64,000 nt of DNA, from NCBI GenBank assembly GCA_030789695.1, contig CM061139.1, forward strand, positions 104,630,837 to 104,694,836. Direction: 5' to 3'. The notes beneath the pieces are model-generated. The model was not told the DNA's origin and did not search any database. It saw only the letters and a program-made list of their open reading frames with translations. The position numbers and the translations under genes were made by a program. Source of the stretch: Scilla litardierei (taxonomy: Eukaryota; Streptophyta; Magnoliopsida; Asparagales; Asparagaceae). Shown here piece after piece: positions 34,935 to 47,708 of the stretch. Numbering within the stretch: the stretch's first letter is position 1; each line of letters begins with the position of its first letter.

Positions 34935-36619
34935 TGTTGGATCTGGATCGTAGCCTAGAGGGGGGGTGAATAGGCTAATAAAAATATTTGTGCAACCCAC
35001 GAATAATCCCATGCAATTATATGCACAGACAGGGCAATAAAATACCAACCACAGAATACGCACAGATATACCCTGGTTCGGTCGTCCCCACGACCTACTC
35101 CAGCCCCCGAAAGCAACTACTAGATAGATATGTAATCAAGTACAGCTACAATGAGTCAAGATCCCAAATCTACTCTCACCTAGCTCATACGCACACCACG
35201 TGCTCTACACTATCAATCTAGTCAGATGATCTCCCTCCGTGACGACTCCCAAGTCGTCAGGTCCCCCAAAAAGTCACACAGAAACTGGCAATGTTTCCCC
35301 TACAGAGATCGCTACACCAATACAAAGATAAATAGATAGAGTTTTAGAAATGCTCAGTAATGGTGTGTCGTCTCTGTCAATAGGCGCAGGTCATATTTGT
35401 ATCTTAAGTGATGTAGTCGTCTACGTAAGTCGTGCAACTCAAGTTGCGGCTCTCCTTACGACTTGCGGCCTTTGGTATCCGTTTGTACTCTTGCGTCCTT
35501 CTCCTTGATCTCCTTTGATGACGGCACACGAATAGCTTGCACACACAAGTTCCACAAAGTTCGGCCCAAAAAGAATCTTGCACACAAAGTTCAATGTGAT
35601 GATGTATCTGGCCGCCACCTCTTGGAATTGAGTCAAAGATTGCAGCTAATACAATTGAAGACACCCAAAAAATAATTCGGCTGCACACAAATCTTGGAAG
35701 GGGATGCTGCTCACGTTTTGCTACAATGGGATTTTGTTTAGTATTACGCCTGTACACCAAGAGACAAACCAAATTGAATCATATTGAATAATTAAAGCCA
35801 ACTAACCTTAGCTAATTTTCATGCTTTGTCTCCCACCAAGTTGCATGCGTCCTGTGCTCTTTTTGTTGTCTTCACCCCTTCAAATAATGCACCTCTCTTT
35901 CTTCAATTTTAATGTTGGAGCCTCCACCAATTATCTCTCAGCCACATTCATTTCTTGGGAATTAAAATGGCCGGTCGCTTCTCTTCAAAGAGGCAAACAG
36001 CAATGAATCCCCCTTTAACTGAAAATTTCGGATCCTCTTAATTTTGATGACGTGCTCTTTTTGATGTTGCTCTGTGGGATAATGAAGAATGCGGCTGATG
36101 AGATTCTCAGAGAAAAACGAATGCGCCTCTCTTAAAACAACAGAACTCCTCTTGATGATTCGGCTGCCCCTTACTCCCAAAAAAAATTTGTGAGTTGCTT
36201 ATTTTTTTTGTTGCGGCTGTGTCTTTTTGGATGGGAGAGAGGGTATTTTCTTAAGCCCTTTCTTTTAATATATATAGGACTAATTCGGGTTGAATCCTTT
36301 GACAAATCAACCCAAAGAAAATAACAAATGGGCCATACGGTGAGTGCCTGCATAAAGGCTAAAAAAATGTCAGTGGGTTATTTATTTCAAGCCAAGATGG
36401 TGGGTTATTAAAAAGCCCAAAGCAAATGATAATTAAACTAATGCATGATGCGTGAGTGCTGGGCACTTGTAAATAATATTGATTTGAACACTTATAAGAA
36501 TTAGCCATCATTTGGATATTTTCTTCCTTGCCACTCCTGCAATACTTAACACACACATCAGATCGTTCACAACTGTTTGTCATCATCAAATCATAAATCC
36601 TAGATCGTTGTGTCCAACA
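34935..36619 (-). repeat. Copia 5' LTR (1685 bp)
   Basis: Partner of 30071-31756, next to the PBS. It drives the element on the minus strand. Confidence 0.9.
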
Positions 36620-36624
36620 GGTAT

Positions 36625-37172
36625 CTATACATATACCAATACCACTCCAATATGTATACATCCACTAACATAACCACATACATACCATAATATCAATCAC
36701 TATATGTAGTCAAGTAAAGCCTACATAATGCAAACACTTTTCACCCTATAGAAATATTACCAATATCAGCACACGTATAACTTTAATACACTCTCTAATA
36801 CATGCATTCATCGTATAGTCACATACATGTAATATACATCCACACTATAGCCATCTACCTATAATTAGTATACCAACACATCTACTTATTCATACATAGA
36901 TTAAGACATACCATAATCGTGTATACCTCACGGTAGACACGCACACACATGACATCCCATCAAGACAAGCAATATTATCAAACTATAATCCTATTATTAC
37001 ACGTATATCACATATACTCATGCAGCAAATACATAACTATTTACGTTTATGCACCATACATATCTAGTACAAGCACACGCTCACACGTACCAGCATATAG
37101 GTCATATAATAGGCCTACACACTCAACCATAAGTACACTTATTATCATTACACCTAACATTCACCTGACTTA

Positions 37173-37174
<2 letters not shown>
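36625..37174. other. Internal DNA of large gypsy element, CATA-rich, no gene
   Basis: Same composition as 29089-30070, of which it is the continuation on the far side of the copia element (it follows the GGTAT duplication at 36620-36624). Confidence 0.6.

Positions 37175-37228
<54 letters not shown>
37175..37228. repeat. (TA)n microsatellite at LINE 3' end
   Basis: About 27 TA units followed by CACACACA, then the LINE 3' end. Confidence 0.95.
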
Positions 37229-37236
<8 letters not shown>

Positions 37237-37410
37237 AAAGTTAGCTTGTACCTTTATTGAGAAATATACAAAAGTGTTACATCCTATAGTAGGAATGAGG
37301 TTTTAATAGAGGGAGGATAGGGCACAAGCGCCGTCACTCCCTACTATTAAATCATCTTCCTAAAAATTCTATACATTGGATGAACAACAAAAGAAGGACT
37401 CACAAGGACT

Positions 37411-40400
37411 TCAACCATTGTCTCTGAAGTTCCAGTTAGCCAGAATCGCCCTTTCCTCATCAGAAGATGGTTCATGGGTTCTCATAATAATTCTGATGTC
37501 AGCCACGATTTCTGCAAATAGAATAGTAGCACTTCTCTCTTCATTGTCAAAAATTCTCCTATTCCTTTCCCTCCAAATGTGCCAGACAGCAGTAGCAAGC
37601 ACAGATTTCGCCAAAATACTGATCACATCTTTTCTCCCAAAGTGCAGAAGAAAGTATTTCCCCACCTCGGTCAGGGTGCCTTCAACATCATGGTTAATAT
37701 TGAGCTTAAGCAAAGAATTCCGCAGAACAATGTCGGAGTAGTTGCATTCAAAGAAGAGATGTTTTGCACTCTCCTCATATCCATCATCACAAAGAACACA
37801 AGCAACCGGAGTATTAAGGCCCCACTTACGTATCACATCACGAGTTAACAATTTCCCTCGGAAAGCTCGTAGGAGTGTTAGAGACATTTTAGGGGTGTGT
37901 TCACTGAACCATATCAATTTATGAAAGGGGAAGGGTGTACCTGGCTTGCGCACAGCTTCCCAGCCTTGGCGGAAAACAAACTCGCTCCCAGGGGCCCACG
38001 CCCAGCGATCTGCGCCTTGTATTAGCCGGATGTTTTGCAGCCACTTCTTGAATTGCGTTGTATATTGGTCATAAACCCAAGAGCCAGCCGAGTTCCAGTA
38101 TTCAAATACCTTTTTCTTAGATGAATCGTGCGGAACATCGCAGAGGAGGTATAAAGGCCCGCAATCTAGCCAGAAATCGTACCAGAAGAGGGTAGTTCTC
38201 CCATCTCTAACCTTCCTCTTAATCAGCTTTTGGGAGATAGGTCTATAGCTGAGCATATGCTTGTAGGTGCCAAAATGCATTACGTTCTTCTTTGCCGCAA
38301 AAAATTCTTCAGTTTTATCATATTGCCTCTTCATTAGTCTCGCCCAAAGTCCCCCCGATGTCAGGTATCTCCAAGTGAGCTTAATTACAGCCGCAATGTT
38401 AATATCTTCCAATAATCTGATGCCAACCCCCCCTTCTGTTTTAGGAGTACACATATCCTCCCAAGACCAGGGACTTGTTTTCCCCCCAAATGAATTTTCT
38501 ACACATAGAAGTAATAACACTCACAATTGTGCGCGGGATATGAAAAGCGTGCATCCAAAAAATAACTATACCATAGATGACCATACGGACAAGCTCAATC
38601 CTTCCTGGAATAGATAACAAGGATGATGACCAACCCATCAATCTCTTTTTACACTTATCCACCAACCTGCTGTACATTGGGGCTTTAGGGTATTTAGAAG
38701 ACAACGGCAGACCCAGATATGTGGTGATAGTGGTTGCCATTTTGATGCCAAGTGAAGCCGCTAAGGTAGACTTGTTTTTAACACCTTTGCTAAACAAGGC
38801 CGCGCTTTTATCCCAATTTACCTGCAAACCAGAATAGTCGCCAAATTCTTCTAATAACTTTTTAATCCCAGAAAATGATCGTTTATTGGCACGGCAGAAA
38901 ACTAGAAGATCATCTGCGAATAGCAAGTGGGAAATTGTAGATGAACGCCTCATTGGTTGGATCGCGCAAGTGTTGGTATACTTGGCAATAAGAATGGAGA
39001 AGGCCTCCATAATAATCACAAAAAGATAGGGGGAAAGCGGATCTCCTTGATGAATACCCCTATTACCACCGAAATACCCAGAGGGAGCACCATTTACCAT
39101 AACGGAAAAGGAAGGGGTAGAGATACACTCTTTTATCCATGCAATAAAAGAGTTTGGAAATCCTAGTTGGTCGAGGAGATAGTAGATAAACTCATGATTC
39201 ACACTGTCGAAAGCTTTCCTTAGATCCAATTTCAGGCAAGCTCTGCTCCCCATAGGATTACTGAAGTCTCTGATTTGCTCATGGGCTATTAGGCAACAGT
39301 CTGACAGTAGTCTACCCTTGAGGAAGGCAGCTTGATTTGGGGAAATCAGCTCATGAATAACAATTTTAAGCCTGTTACAAATCACATTGCTAATAATCTT
39401 GTAGAGAACGTTACAACATGCAATGGGTCTATAATCACTCAGATTACTAGCATTAGAGTTTTTGGGGACTAGTGATAGGAATGTATGATTTATCTGACGC
39501 AATAATTTCCCAGAATGAAAAAAAGATTTCACAGAGACCGTTACCTCCTGACCAATAAGGGGCCAATTTTGTTGGAAGAAATATCCATTATAGCCATCAG
39601 GACCTGGCGCCTTGTCAGGACCAATCTGAAACACCGCTGCTTTAATTTCTGCATCCAAAATACTCCTGCATAGCCATTTAGCCGCATTTTCCGTCAAAAT
39701 ACGTTTCGGTACAAGCTTGGGGAAGTGTACCCTATAGTCTCTTTGATTATAAAGATTTTCATAAAATGCAGGCGCTTCAATTCTCAGCTTCTCTTGAGGA
39801 ATTTTTCGATTACCATTAGCATCAACCAGATGGTTCAAACTGTTGTGACTAGCCCTAGATTTCATGGCGGTGTAAAAAAATTTAGTGTTTCGGTCTCCCA
39901 GTTGTAGCCATTCTTGCCGGCTTTTTGTCGGTACATGTCTTCTTCTAGGCCCAGAGCATTCGCCAACTCCATGATAAGCTTTTGTTCTTTAACTTGAAGC
40001 CCGATGTTAGAATGAATACATGGAGAGGATCTGACAAATTCCAGGTTATTGCGGATTTGAGAAACCACCTTCGCAGCATGATGCTGAGCTGCCCAGACTC
40101 GAAGCTTACTCTTTAGATATTTGAGTTTCTGAGTAAGACAATACATTGGTGTGCCCTCCACATAAGTACCCCAGCATTCTTCAACCATTTCCTTGTACCC
40201 AGGACATTTAGACCAATAATTAAAAAACCTAAATGGCTTAGGGTAAGAAGGCAACTACAGATGGAGACATACCAGCATGGCCGAATGGTCACTGGAATAA
40301 GGGTCAATATAGCATAGATAAGATTCCGGGAGAATGTTGATCCATTCTGCATTGCTGAAAACTCTGTCAAGTTGAGCAGCGATTCGGCCATCCCCCACAC

Positions 40401-40962
40401 GATTGTTACACCAGCTCATTTTAATCCCAGTGCTCTTCAGCTCTTGAAGGTGGCAGTCTTGGACACAATTAAGAAAGTCCTTAACCATACACTCCTCAAG
40501 CTTACGCCCCCTACCTTATCTTTGGAGTATAGTACATTGTTAAAATCACCGCCAACAAGCCATGCATTACTGCCAACCACCAACGCTTTCCCTATTCAAA
40601 CTTTCCCAAAGTCCCTTACGGGCGGGAATTGTGTTAAGCCCGTACACCCCTGTGATTGTACACACAAATCCCCCCTTATTGATGCGATGCACTGTTATAT
40701 GTTGATCAGTTTTGGAGATTAGCGAAACGGACCAAACTCCCGAGTCAAACCCCATTAAAATCCTGCCCCGTGGGGCTTCTTCAAAATTGTCAAATAGAAT
40801 CCAATTTTTTGGAAAAATAGGTTTAGAACTAAAACTGGAGGCCTTAAGCTTAGTCTCCAGAAGTATCATAGCAGATGGTTTAATAGACCTGACCCTATCC
40901 CGTAGATCTCTTCTCCGATTCGAATTATTTAATCCCCTAGTGTTCCAAAAAAACACAGTCAT
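37411..40962 (-). pseudogene. LINE ORF2: endonuclease, reverse transcriptase, zf-RVT
   Basis: The ATG ending at 40962 opens an APE-type endonuclease (FFWNTRGLNN, LLETKL, later YSSDHSAMLV near 40275). The reverse transcriptase follows (38441-39865) with PDKAPGPDGYNG, LKLDLRKAFDSVNH, GIHQGDPLSPYLF and the catalytic FADDLLVF. The C-terminal zf-RVT module (37411-38520) has CVLCDDGYEESAKHLFFEC. It would nick target DNA and copy element RNA. Breaks: frameshifts near 40570 and 40515, an in-frame TAG at about 40255-40257, and shifts in an A7 run (39874-39880) and a C6 run (38482-38487). The catalytic residues themselves are intact. Confidence 0.9.
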
Positions 40963-41237
40963 TGGGATGGGTTGGAGGGTTTATGCGAGCTCCCAAGAAG
41001 CCTGGAGCTCTTACGTGTGCTTGTTAATCGCTGCCCCTCAGTCTTTTGTTTGGCAGTATCTGAAGACTTGTTAAGCTGGGCCGCTTCTTCAATCTCCCAT
41101 TCAGGGTTGTCAACCGCAAGTTCAGGAGGAATTCTGTCAGCTTCATGTTCTATACTAACATCAACGAGAGAACCACAAGCCCTGGAGTAATCTGCTACCT
41201 GGGGTTGATTAGTGATGCCATCTCCCATTACCGCATT

Positions 41238-42892
41238 CTAAGCTTCAACCTCAAATTGAACCACTGGGTGTGTCAATTGGTCTGTGGCAGTAAATCCACT
41301 CTTATCAGGAACTCTGCTGTTATGCATAGCAAAGGGAAGCACTGTGTCAGCACCTGTATCAAGTGTTTCTGGTATGTCACAGCACGTTGTTGTAACCTTT
41401 ATTGTCAAATTCCCCTCCTTCAAACAAGGATTATCAGCTGACTGGTTATTCTCCTTTAAACCCATGCTCAATCCCGAACCACTCGGCAGTGAGCAATCCT
41501 TTGTCGTCCCCACAACATTTCCTTTCTCAGCAACAACCAAGTCCACCCGGGCCTGAGGGTATTCAGGAATTATTTCAGTGGGGATTTGCATATCAGTATT
41601 TAGGCACTCTTGATCTTTAGGAATATTTGGATTTTTGGTTACCCCTACATCCTTTTGGATTGAATGGAGCTTTACGGAGTCTGGGCATTGCAGATCCGAA
41701 TGGCCAAAACAAACACAAGTATTGCAACGGGGGGCGCTCGCCTTCTATTTTGACTTCAACGCCAACTGAGAGACCGTCCTCTGTCTCAATTGTAACATGT
41801 TTCGGGATAGGCTTCTTTGCATCAATATCTACTAGGCATCTGGCGTAAGTGAGGCGCTCTTTCTTCGCAGTCAGCTTGTCCAAACAAAGAGGCTTACCAA
41901 TTAGGGAAACAATAACATTGAGGATCTCTAAAGTCCACATTCCCAATGGTACCCCATGGAGTTGGACCCACATTGGGACGGAGGAGAGGATGTCCCTCTC
42001 GTGCTTGAGCGTCGCACTCCATTTTTGCAGCACTACCAGCCTACCATCAAACATCCACGGTCCGCCATGTAAAATTCTTTCACATTCTCCCCCATCCTCA
42101 AATTTAAAACAGAAAAACCCATTGTCACGAACATAGATTCGCATTCCCTTTTTTTAGAAACCAGAGCCTGTCAACCCACGATTTTAACTGGCCAACAAAT
42201 GGGACATCTCCCAACACGTACCCCACAAGGGTATTCTTCCACTGATCATTACCCCTTGCCATAGCTGTACTTGGTACCCATCCAACCTCCGATCCATCCT
42301 CCTTCACAAGGGGTGGAACGAAAGACATACTTAGATCAGCTTCGTACTTCCTCCTATTAGAGCACACATCTAGCCAAGATTGCTTCTCACCTTTTGTGTC
42401 TATTTTTAACTCCACTTTAGGCCTCACAGGCACTTTCACAAGCATGTTACGAGCATTGCCAGAGTTCTCAAAATGGCTAAAAGAACTGGAGTTATTACCT
42501 TTACCTCATGCGTTACGGTGCCTCATGTCGATGGGATGGTCACTGCGGTTGTTGTAGATCTTCCCCTTTCCATTCCCGAAGCCTCCCAGTCCCATGGCCG
42601 GACCTCTTATACTTGTGGATGGGCCCCTCGCCTTCTTCTTAGAGACCAACTGCCAGTCGCCACCCGCATTTTGAGCGTGCCCTCCTCGATCGCCAGGTTG
42701 CCCTAGATCCACAGATTTCGCCTGTGTCCTGTCTCCTCCAGAGAGATCCGTGGAACCACCAGTGCTCACCACGGACTCTCCAACATGATCGCCTCCTTTC
42801 GCAACCCCAATAGCAATAGGATTGAAGCCAGTGCTGCCAGCGCCGGGATCGTTCCTATCGCCCAAATCGCCCGGATCGCCCGGAGGAGACAT
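41238..42892 (-). pseudogene. LINE ORF1 (DUF4283-like, CCHC)
   Basis: Starts at the ATG ending at 42892 with a Gly/Asp-rich N-terminus. A DUF4283-like RNA-binding region follows: LVGYVLGDVPFVGQLKSW, then after a shift near 42140 RDNGFFCFKFEDGGECERIL and ERILHGGPWMFDG. A zinc knuckle (CNTCVCFGHSDLQC, near 41690-41730) lies in another frame, reached by a shift at the G6 run 41729-41734. The ORF then runs into a low-complexity tail. The predicted role is binding LINE RNA. ORF1 and ORF2 are separate, as is usual in plant L1 elements. Confidence 0.75.
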
Positions 42893-42894
42893 CT

Positions 42895-42898
<4 letters not shown>

Positions 42899-42951
<53 letters not shown>
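42899..42951. repeat. (TA)n microsatellite at LINE 5' end
   Basis: About 26 TA units directly upstream of LINE ORF1. With 37175-37228 it marks the split or duplicated target. Confidence 0.95.
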
Positions 42952-42953
<2 letters not shown>

Positions 42954-44611
42954 AGCATTTACAAGTATCTTCAAACTACATACACTACTAGTATATACTC
43001 CAATACAATTTCCAATATATATACAGACATTCCTAAAGTGTTATAGCTACCCACACATATATAACTAATATCATCCATACAACTTCATATACATCATGAA
43101 TAACACTGAGTATGTATATATCATACAAGTGGCAAACATTAATATACTACATGGGAGTACACTCATACGTGAGTGATACGCTGGGGTTCACACACACGGG
43201 TCCACACACTCTACTTATACATGCACCAGAACAACATTGCAATAAAATCAATGGGCTCACTACTATACTAAGGTTGACACAGGCAACGACAAGCACTAGC
43301 ATCTAAACAATAGAAAGGAAACCGAAACCAAAAGTGTAACGAACAAGATCGAAAAGAGTGAGTTCAGATAAGGCGAGGATAAGGAGATAATTGGTTGGGT
43401 GAAAAAAAAATATTGCTCTAAATAATTAAATAGGTGAAAGAGAGTCATGTGTAAATATGATGTCGTATATATATATTCTTATGAAAATATGTAGGAAAGT
43501 GAGCAGACTGGAAAAATTTGAAAACACGGAAAAAGTTTTTAGGCAAAGAAATAATGAGTAGGGTTAGGCAGTGATCGTGTTGTAAATGAAAATAGGTTTA
43601 TACCAAAAATTCTGAAGTATGGGCACAATGAATATAGATCTTGTATATAAAGATATATTGAAGTTCTATTTAGCTTAGAAAATATTCTAAAAGTAAGTAC
43701 GATAAGTGAAAATTTTAATAATAAACTTAGTAGTATAGGAATGGAAGGAATGATATATTGAATTATCAAAAATGGTAATAAGGTTTTAAAACCGAAATAC
43801 GGTAGATATAGGTTAGAAAATTGTCTCGAGATTGTAATAAAAATTTACGACCAAGACGACTTCAAAATCTAAGAAAGTATTTTAGCTCCACTGAAAGTAA
43901 GGAATTTAAATATATAAGAAGGGGGTTTTAAAAACAAAATTTTAACTGAGTGAAAAACTTTTAGTAAGGAAAATCGAAAATAACTTTGGAAGAATCAAGA
44001 TTTGCAACGGAGAAGCTTCGAAAAATTAACGATAATCGTCAGAAAACGGTTACGTGTATCAAGGGCAAAGAATATGACCGCGTGATGAATACGCCTAAGA
44101 TACGTTTCATGAAAAGCTATGATGGGATTTCTACGGTCGATAACACAGAAGTGTAATGATCAGGGAAATGATAGAATTAGGTGTTCTAATTATCGGGTCG
44201 GCTGGAGATCAAGAGGAACTTAACACTATGACTCTCTAATGAACTAGACTGTAATAGAGGTATCAGGGAAGGGTCCTAAGAGAAGTCCAGATTACGTTCT
44301 GATGGGCCCGAAATTGTCGGACTCAATCGAATGGCAAAAAGAGAAGCTCTAGAAGTCTAATATGGTCAGGGCTGGGTGAGAGACTGCTAAGGCAACCTAC
44401 GACGAGTACAGCTTAATCTTGACGAAGGCCCTGACTATCAAACCTGGACATCTACCTAAGTCTTCCTACCATCTAAGATAGGAAAACGTTCAGATTAAAC
44501 TTAATCATGACTTGGATGTTCCGAATATTTAATTGGATGTTGTTTATTATTATTGTTGTTCCGATATTTCGCGGATGCAAAAAGTGACCTGCATGGGCCA
44601 CCAACAAAACA
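42952..44611. other. Internal DNA of large gypsy element, no gene
   Basis: CATA-rich up to about 43310, then A-rich and mixed sequence up to the LTR. I see no conserved pol motif in any frame. Confidence 0.55.
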
Positions 44612-47239
44612 TTTCATGCCCGCTTCCCTAAAATGGAAGGCGAGACATGATGAGATCCGCTCAGACGTGGAGCTGTGAAGCTGCAGTCTGATAAGCGTCT
44701 GTAAACATTACAAATAATAGCAGGTCCTTGCATTGCGACGAAACAACAATAATAATAATGAAGCAAATAAAAGAACATCCACCAACAAAACATCCAACAA
44801 TTATTCCAACATCACAGAATAGTCACAAAAGTACAAGTCAGAACAATAGGCCTAAAGCATGGCCGAAACAAAAGTAAAGAGAGTCACCGGCTGAGACTAA
44901 GGGTAGGACCGTAATCCTCGAACTGAACGTCAGCAACCTGTCGTCCTCTGGAACTAAGTCAGGCTCCAAAACCTGACATGTGACACCCAAAGAGAAAAGG
45001 GCACATGTCAGTAAAAGTCTCCCAAAGAAAGCGAAGGACTTTTGTGCAAGGATACAAATAAAATAAAGCGACTAGCAGTTCTAAATATGATGAAAAGACA
45101 TAACATTTAAAGAATGCAACAATTTAAGATGACATGATGACATGCATGCACGTCGTAGCAGAAGCTACGAAAAACACTGTTTTCACAAGTCACAAACATT
45201 ATCATTTCACGAACATTATCATTTTACGATGTGCACAGGGTTTACGCCTTACAGCTGTAATTGCTGATCTGGCATACTTTTACACTGAGTGGTCACTTAA
45301 CCCTACCCCTCCCACGTGTGTCGAGCCTTGGTTTCCCAAGTACGTGAGCTCTCTTCTGGATCACGAGTCCAGGAAGTGTTTCTCAATATGGACTTGTGTC
45401 CATCTTCTGGATCACGAGCCAGAAAGTGTTTTTGGCATAGGGTTGAGCCTGCAAAAGCAGGTGCCTAGCCTCAATAGCAATAACATTTGTAGCGTGTGCT
45501 ACTCAATCACGAAGAACATATGATGCATGACATGACATGGTATGAGCAGTTAAAGTACGTACCGTTAATTGAAAAGTAAACATGACATGGCAGCATGAAT
45601 GGAAGCAAGTAAATGTGTTGGATCTAGCTTCGTTGTCAAGCTAGATCAAGTAGGGTGTCGGATCTAGTTTCGTTGTCAAACTAGATCAAAAGGGCGTCTA
45701 GGCAGCTATCATTTCACTGTCTAGTCTCTTTTACGCTAACAAACAAATTGGCCTAAAACGTGGCCTAAAACAACTATTGGCAAGTATCACTTGCCTGAAA
45801 TACGTGCTGGAATCACCAATCTCAAAGTCTAATCATAGATTCACAAAGTCCAGAGCTCCCACGCTCAGTTCAACAATAGTCCAGATCTCCCTATGTGCTC
45901 AAAATCCATCATCCCAAACTACAGTCCCGTATTCATTATCTTCAATGAGTGAGTTACCAAAGCAATGAAAACACAGTTTTTATCTTGTTAACATGCGGGT
46001 GTGGGTTCCTACGGTTCAGATATACATTAACACAACGCGAGAGCTACACTGACGTCGGGTAGCGACGTCAGGGGTTGAATTAACGGAAGCGTGCGACGAT
46101 CCACTGCATGGAAGCAATCAGCGTCAACTGCAGATGACAGCGATAACGAACAACAATCAGCCGGGTAGCGGCATGATCACCGAACAGTGACGTGGGGGAG
46201 GACAGCCGTACGACGTTCTACGGCCTGTTGTCAGGTTGTGCACAGCAACGGCACGGCCTAGGGCTCAACAAGTGGAGAGGGCCGTTTTGGCAAATTGGGG
46301 GCTGATGTGTGGTCACGGCAGGGAGATGGGTGGATCTATCATTGGACGGGTGGGTGCGGCAGATTTTGGTGATGGCCAGAGGTGGAAGGGTTTTGCGGCA
46401 AAAGGGAGGGGAGACGGAGGTAAATCGACAGATTTATGGGGGTGTCAGGCTGTGTATGCGTAAAGGGGAGATAGAGGATGGGAGGCCGGATCTGGGGGCT
46501 TCGCGTGGCTTACCGGCTAAGGGGCAGCCGGCGAGTGATAGGGAAGGGGACAATTTTAGGTGGTGGTGGAGGGCTTGTGTGTGGCTATGGTGGAGAAGGA
46601 CATATCTTCCAGCGGCGGGGGAAAGGCCAGGCGTTCGAGGGGCTCGAGCGTGGAGGAAATTGGTCGGAGGTGTAAGGGTTTTGCTAAATGTGATTTGAGA
46701 AGGGTATAGTTAAGGGAAAGTGGGAGAGAGAATGTGAGAGGGAGGGAGTGCAATCAGTTTAATAGGGGGTGGTGGATAGCTAGGGAAAAAGACATGTGAA
46801 CATGGGATACCCTTTAGTTTAAGTTGATTTTAAATTAGAGGTTTGAAGTTAGGGTTAAACACAAGTTGAAAGTGATTAGATTGTTTGGCCAACTAAACGG
46901 TGTCCGAAAAATATAATAAAAATACCAGGACGACCATGTCGACGAGAGAATCGAGACTAAGAAGATCAGTCACGGGATAGGGTGACGGAAAACAGAACTA
47001 AAAATACAAAGGTCTCACGACAAAAGTGAAAATCATGACACCTCCTCTAACAAAGTTAAATTGTAGATGAACGACCTGTGAAATGACGTTCCAAAATAAT
47101 TCCACAAAAAATACTCTTCCAGATGGTCACAACGGTATATCACATCATACGGTTCGGATACATGAAGATGTCAAAATAAATACGCGTACGAACAAGAGTA
47201 CACGCACGAAAACCGTACAATCGAAAAGCGACCGTGACA
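44612..47239 (-). repeat. 5' LTR of the large gypsy element (2628 bp)
   Basis: Second copy. Hairpins at 45621-45647 and 45661-45687 are complete here. No clear PBS is visible next to it: the adjacent minus-strand bases are ATGTTTTGTTGGTGG, not the initiator-Met type expected for a chromovirus. Confidence 0.85.
45621..45687. other. Paired hairpins with shared loop CGTTGTC
   Basis: GATCTAGCTT-CGTTGTC-AAGCTAGATC and GATCTAGTTT-CGTTGTC-AAACTAGATC, 13 bp apart. The single stem difference is compensated (C-G against T-A). The same pair is at 27467-27532, where the second has lost one base. Confidence 0.75.
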
Positions 47240-47708
47240 CAAGATCAACCAACTGGCCTTAAAGGACATCGTCCTCGACAAATCAGAGAGAGTTAGAGAT
47301 GGAAGATAAGCTTCTTGGAATTCCAAGTTCGGGCAGATCATTCAAGAGCTTGGTTACTAAAGAATTGATCGGAAGCAATATTTGGCATGAAGGTAAACCG
47401 CTCTTTATAGAAGTTATCAATTATTTGGCTCACCCTAATCTTTCGTCATCTTGTAGGTTCGATTGGCAAGACAGCGATGATGATCTTCAACATGAAAGAT
47501 CTTCTGAAAAAGGGGAAGAAGAAACTGATGAAAGGGTTAGCTGCTCATCCTTCTGCTTAAGAAGTCCCAAGATCGTCATCCAAAGATTCAAAGAAAAGAG
47601 ACCAACCATCTCGGAGTTGGCAAGGACCGATAAGAAGAAGAAGAAGAAGAAAAGCAAAATAAACGAGGCTGAGGTTCGTAGTTCGGCTCAAGAAGCAGTC
47701 ATTGCAGC
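47240..47708 (+). pseudogene. Tat antisense gene, segment 3
   Basis: Resumes after the large gypsy insertion. Opens in several frames. From 47299 one frame gives a Lys-rich, nuclear-localisation-like run (seven lysines near 47640) and NEAEVRSSAQEAVIAA up to the MITE. A possible 64-bp intron (GT 47393 to AG 47456) would join a different frame reading MKDLLKKGKKKLMKG. Which reading is real cannot be decided by eye. Confidence 0.5.

Larger units (their letters stand above)
30071..36619 (-). mobile_element. Non-autonomous Ty1/copia element, gag only (6549 bp)
   Basis: LTRs 30071-31756 and 34935-36619, perfect TSD GGTAT (30066-30070 and 36620-36624), PBS at 34919-34932, PPT at 31757-31770: all boundaries agree. 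Roughly 40 differences between the LTRs by eye (about 2.5%). The internal 3.2 kb encodes only a broken Gag. Protease, integrase, reverse transcriptase and RNase H are absent. The Gag layout, with two zinc knuckles separated by a coiled coil, suggests the SIRE lineage (inference). Confidence 0.95.
37230..42898 (-). mobile_element. L1-type LINE retrotransposon, near full length
   Basis: ORF1 then ORF2 on the minus strand, with the 3' end near 37230 just after AATAAAG (plus 37252). (TA)n tracts lie on both sides (37175-37228 and 42899-42951), so insertion into a TA microsatellite explains both ends; the TSD is hidden in the repeat. The element lies in the internal region of the large gypsy element. 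Several frameshifts make it inactive as read. Confidence 0.85.
26472..47239 (-). mobile_element. Large non-autonomous gypsy element (LARD-like), host of two insertions
   Basis: Two related LTRs (26472-29088 and 44612-47239, about 2.6 kb) bound it. Termini are TGTCA/TGACA, the right copy starting TTTCA by one mutation. Flanking 5-mers are CGAGA and CAAGA, an imperfect TSD fitting an old insertion. Read on the minus strand the LTR begins TGTCACGG and is preceded by CTAAGGTGGGTAGGA, the PPT style of Tekay/Del chromoviruses; that clade call is inference. Without the nested copia and LINE only about 3.2 kb of internal DNA remains, and it has no gag or pol. Confidence 0.8.

Noticed and set aside
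46236..46698. Gly/Arg-rich ORFs in the large gypsy LTR
   Set aside because: The homologous stretch at 28157-28381 differs in frame and length, so there is no coding conservation.
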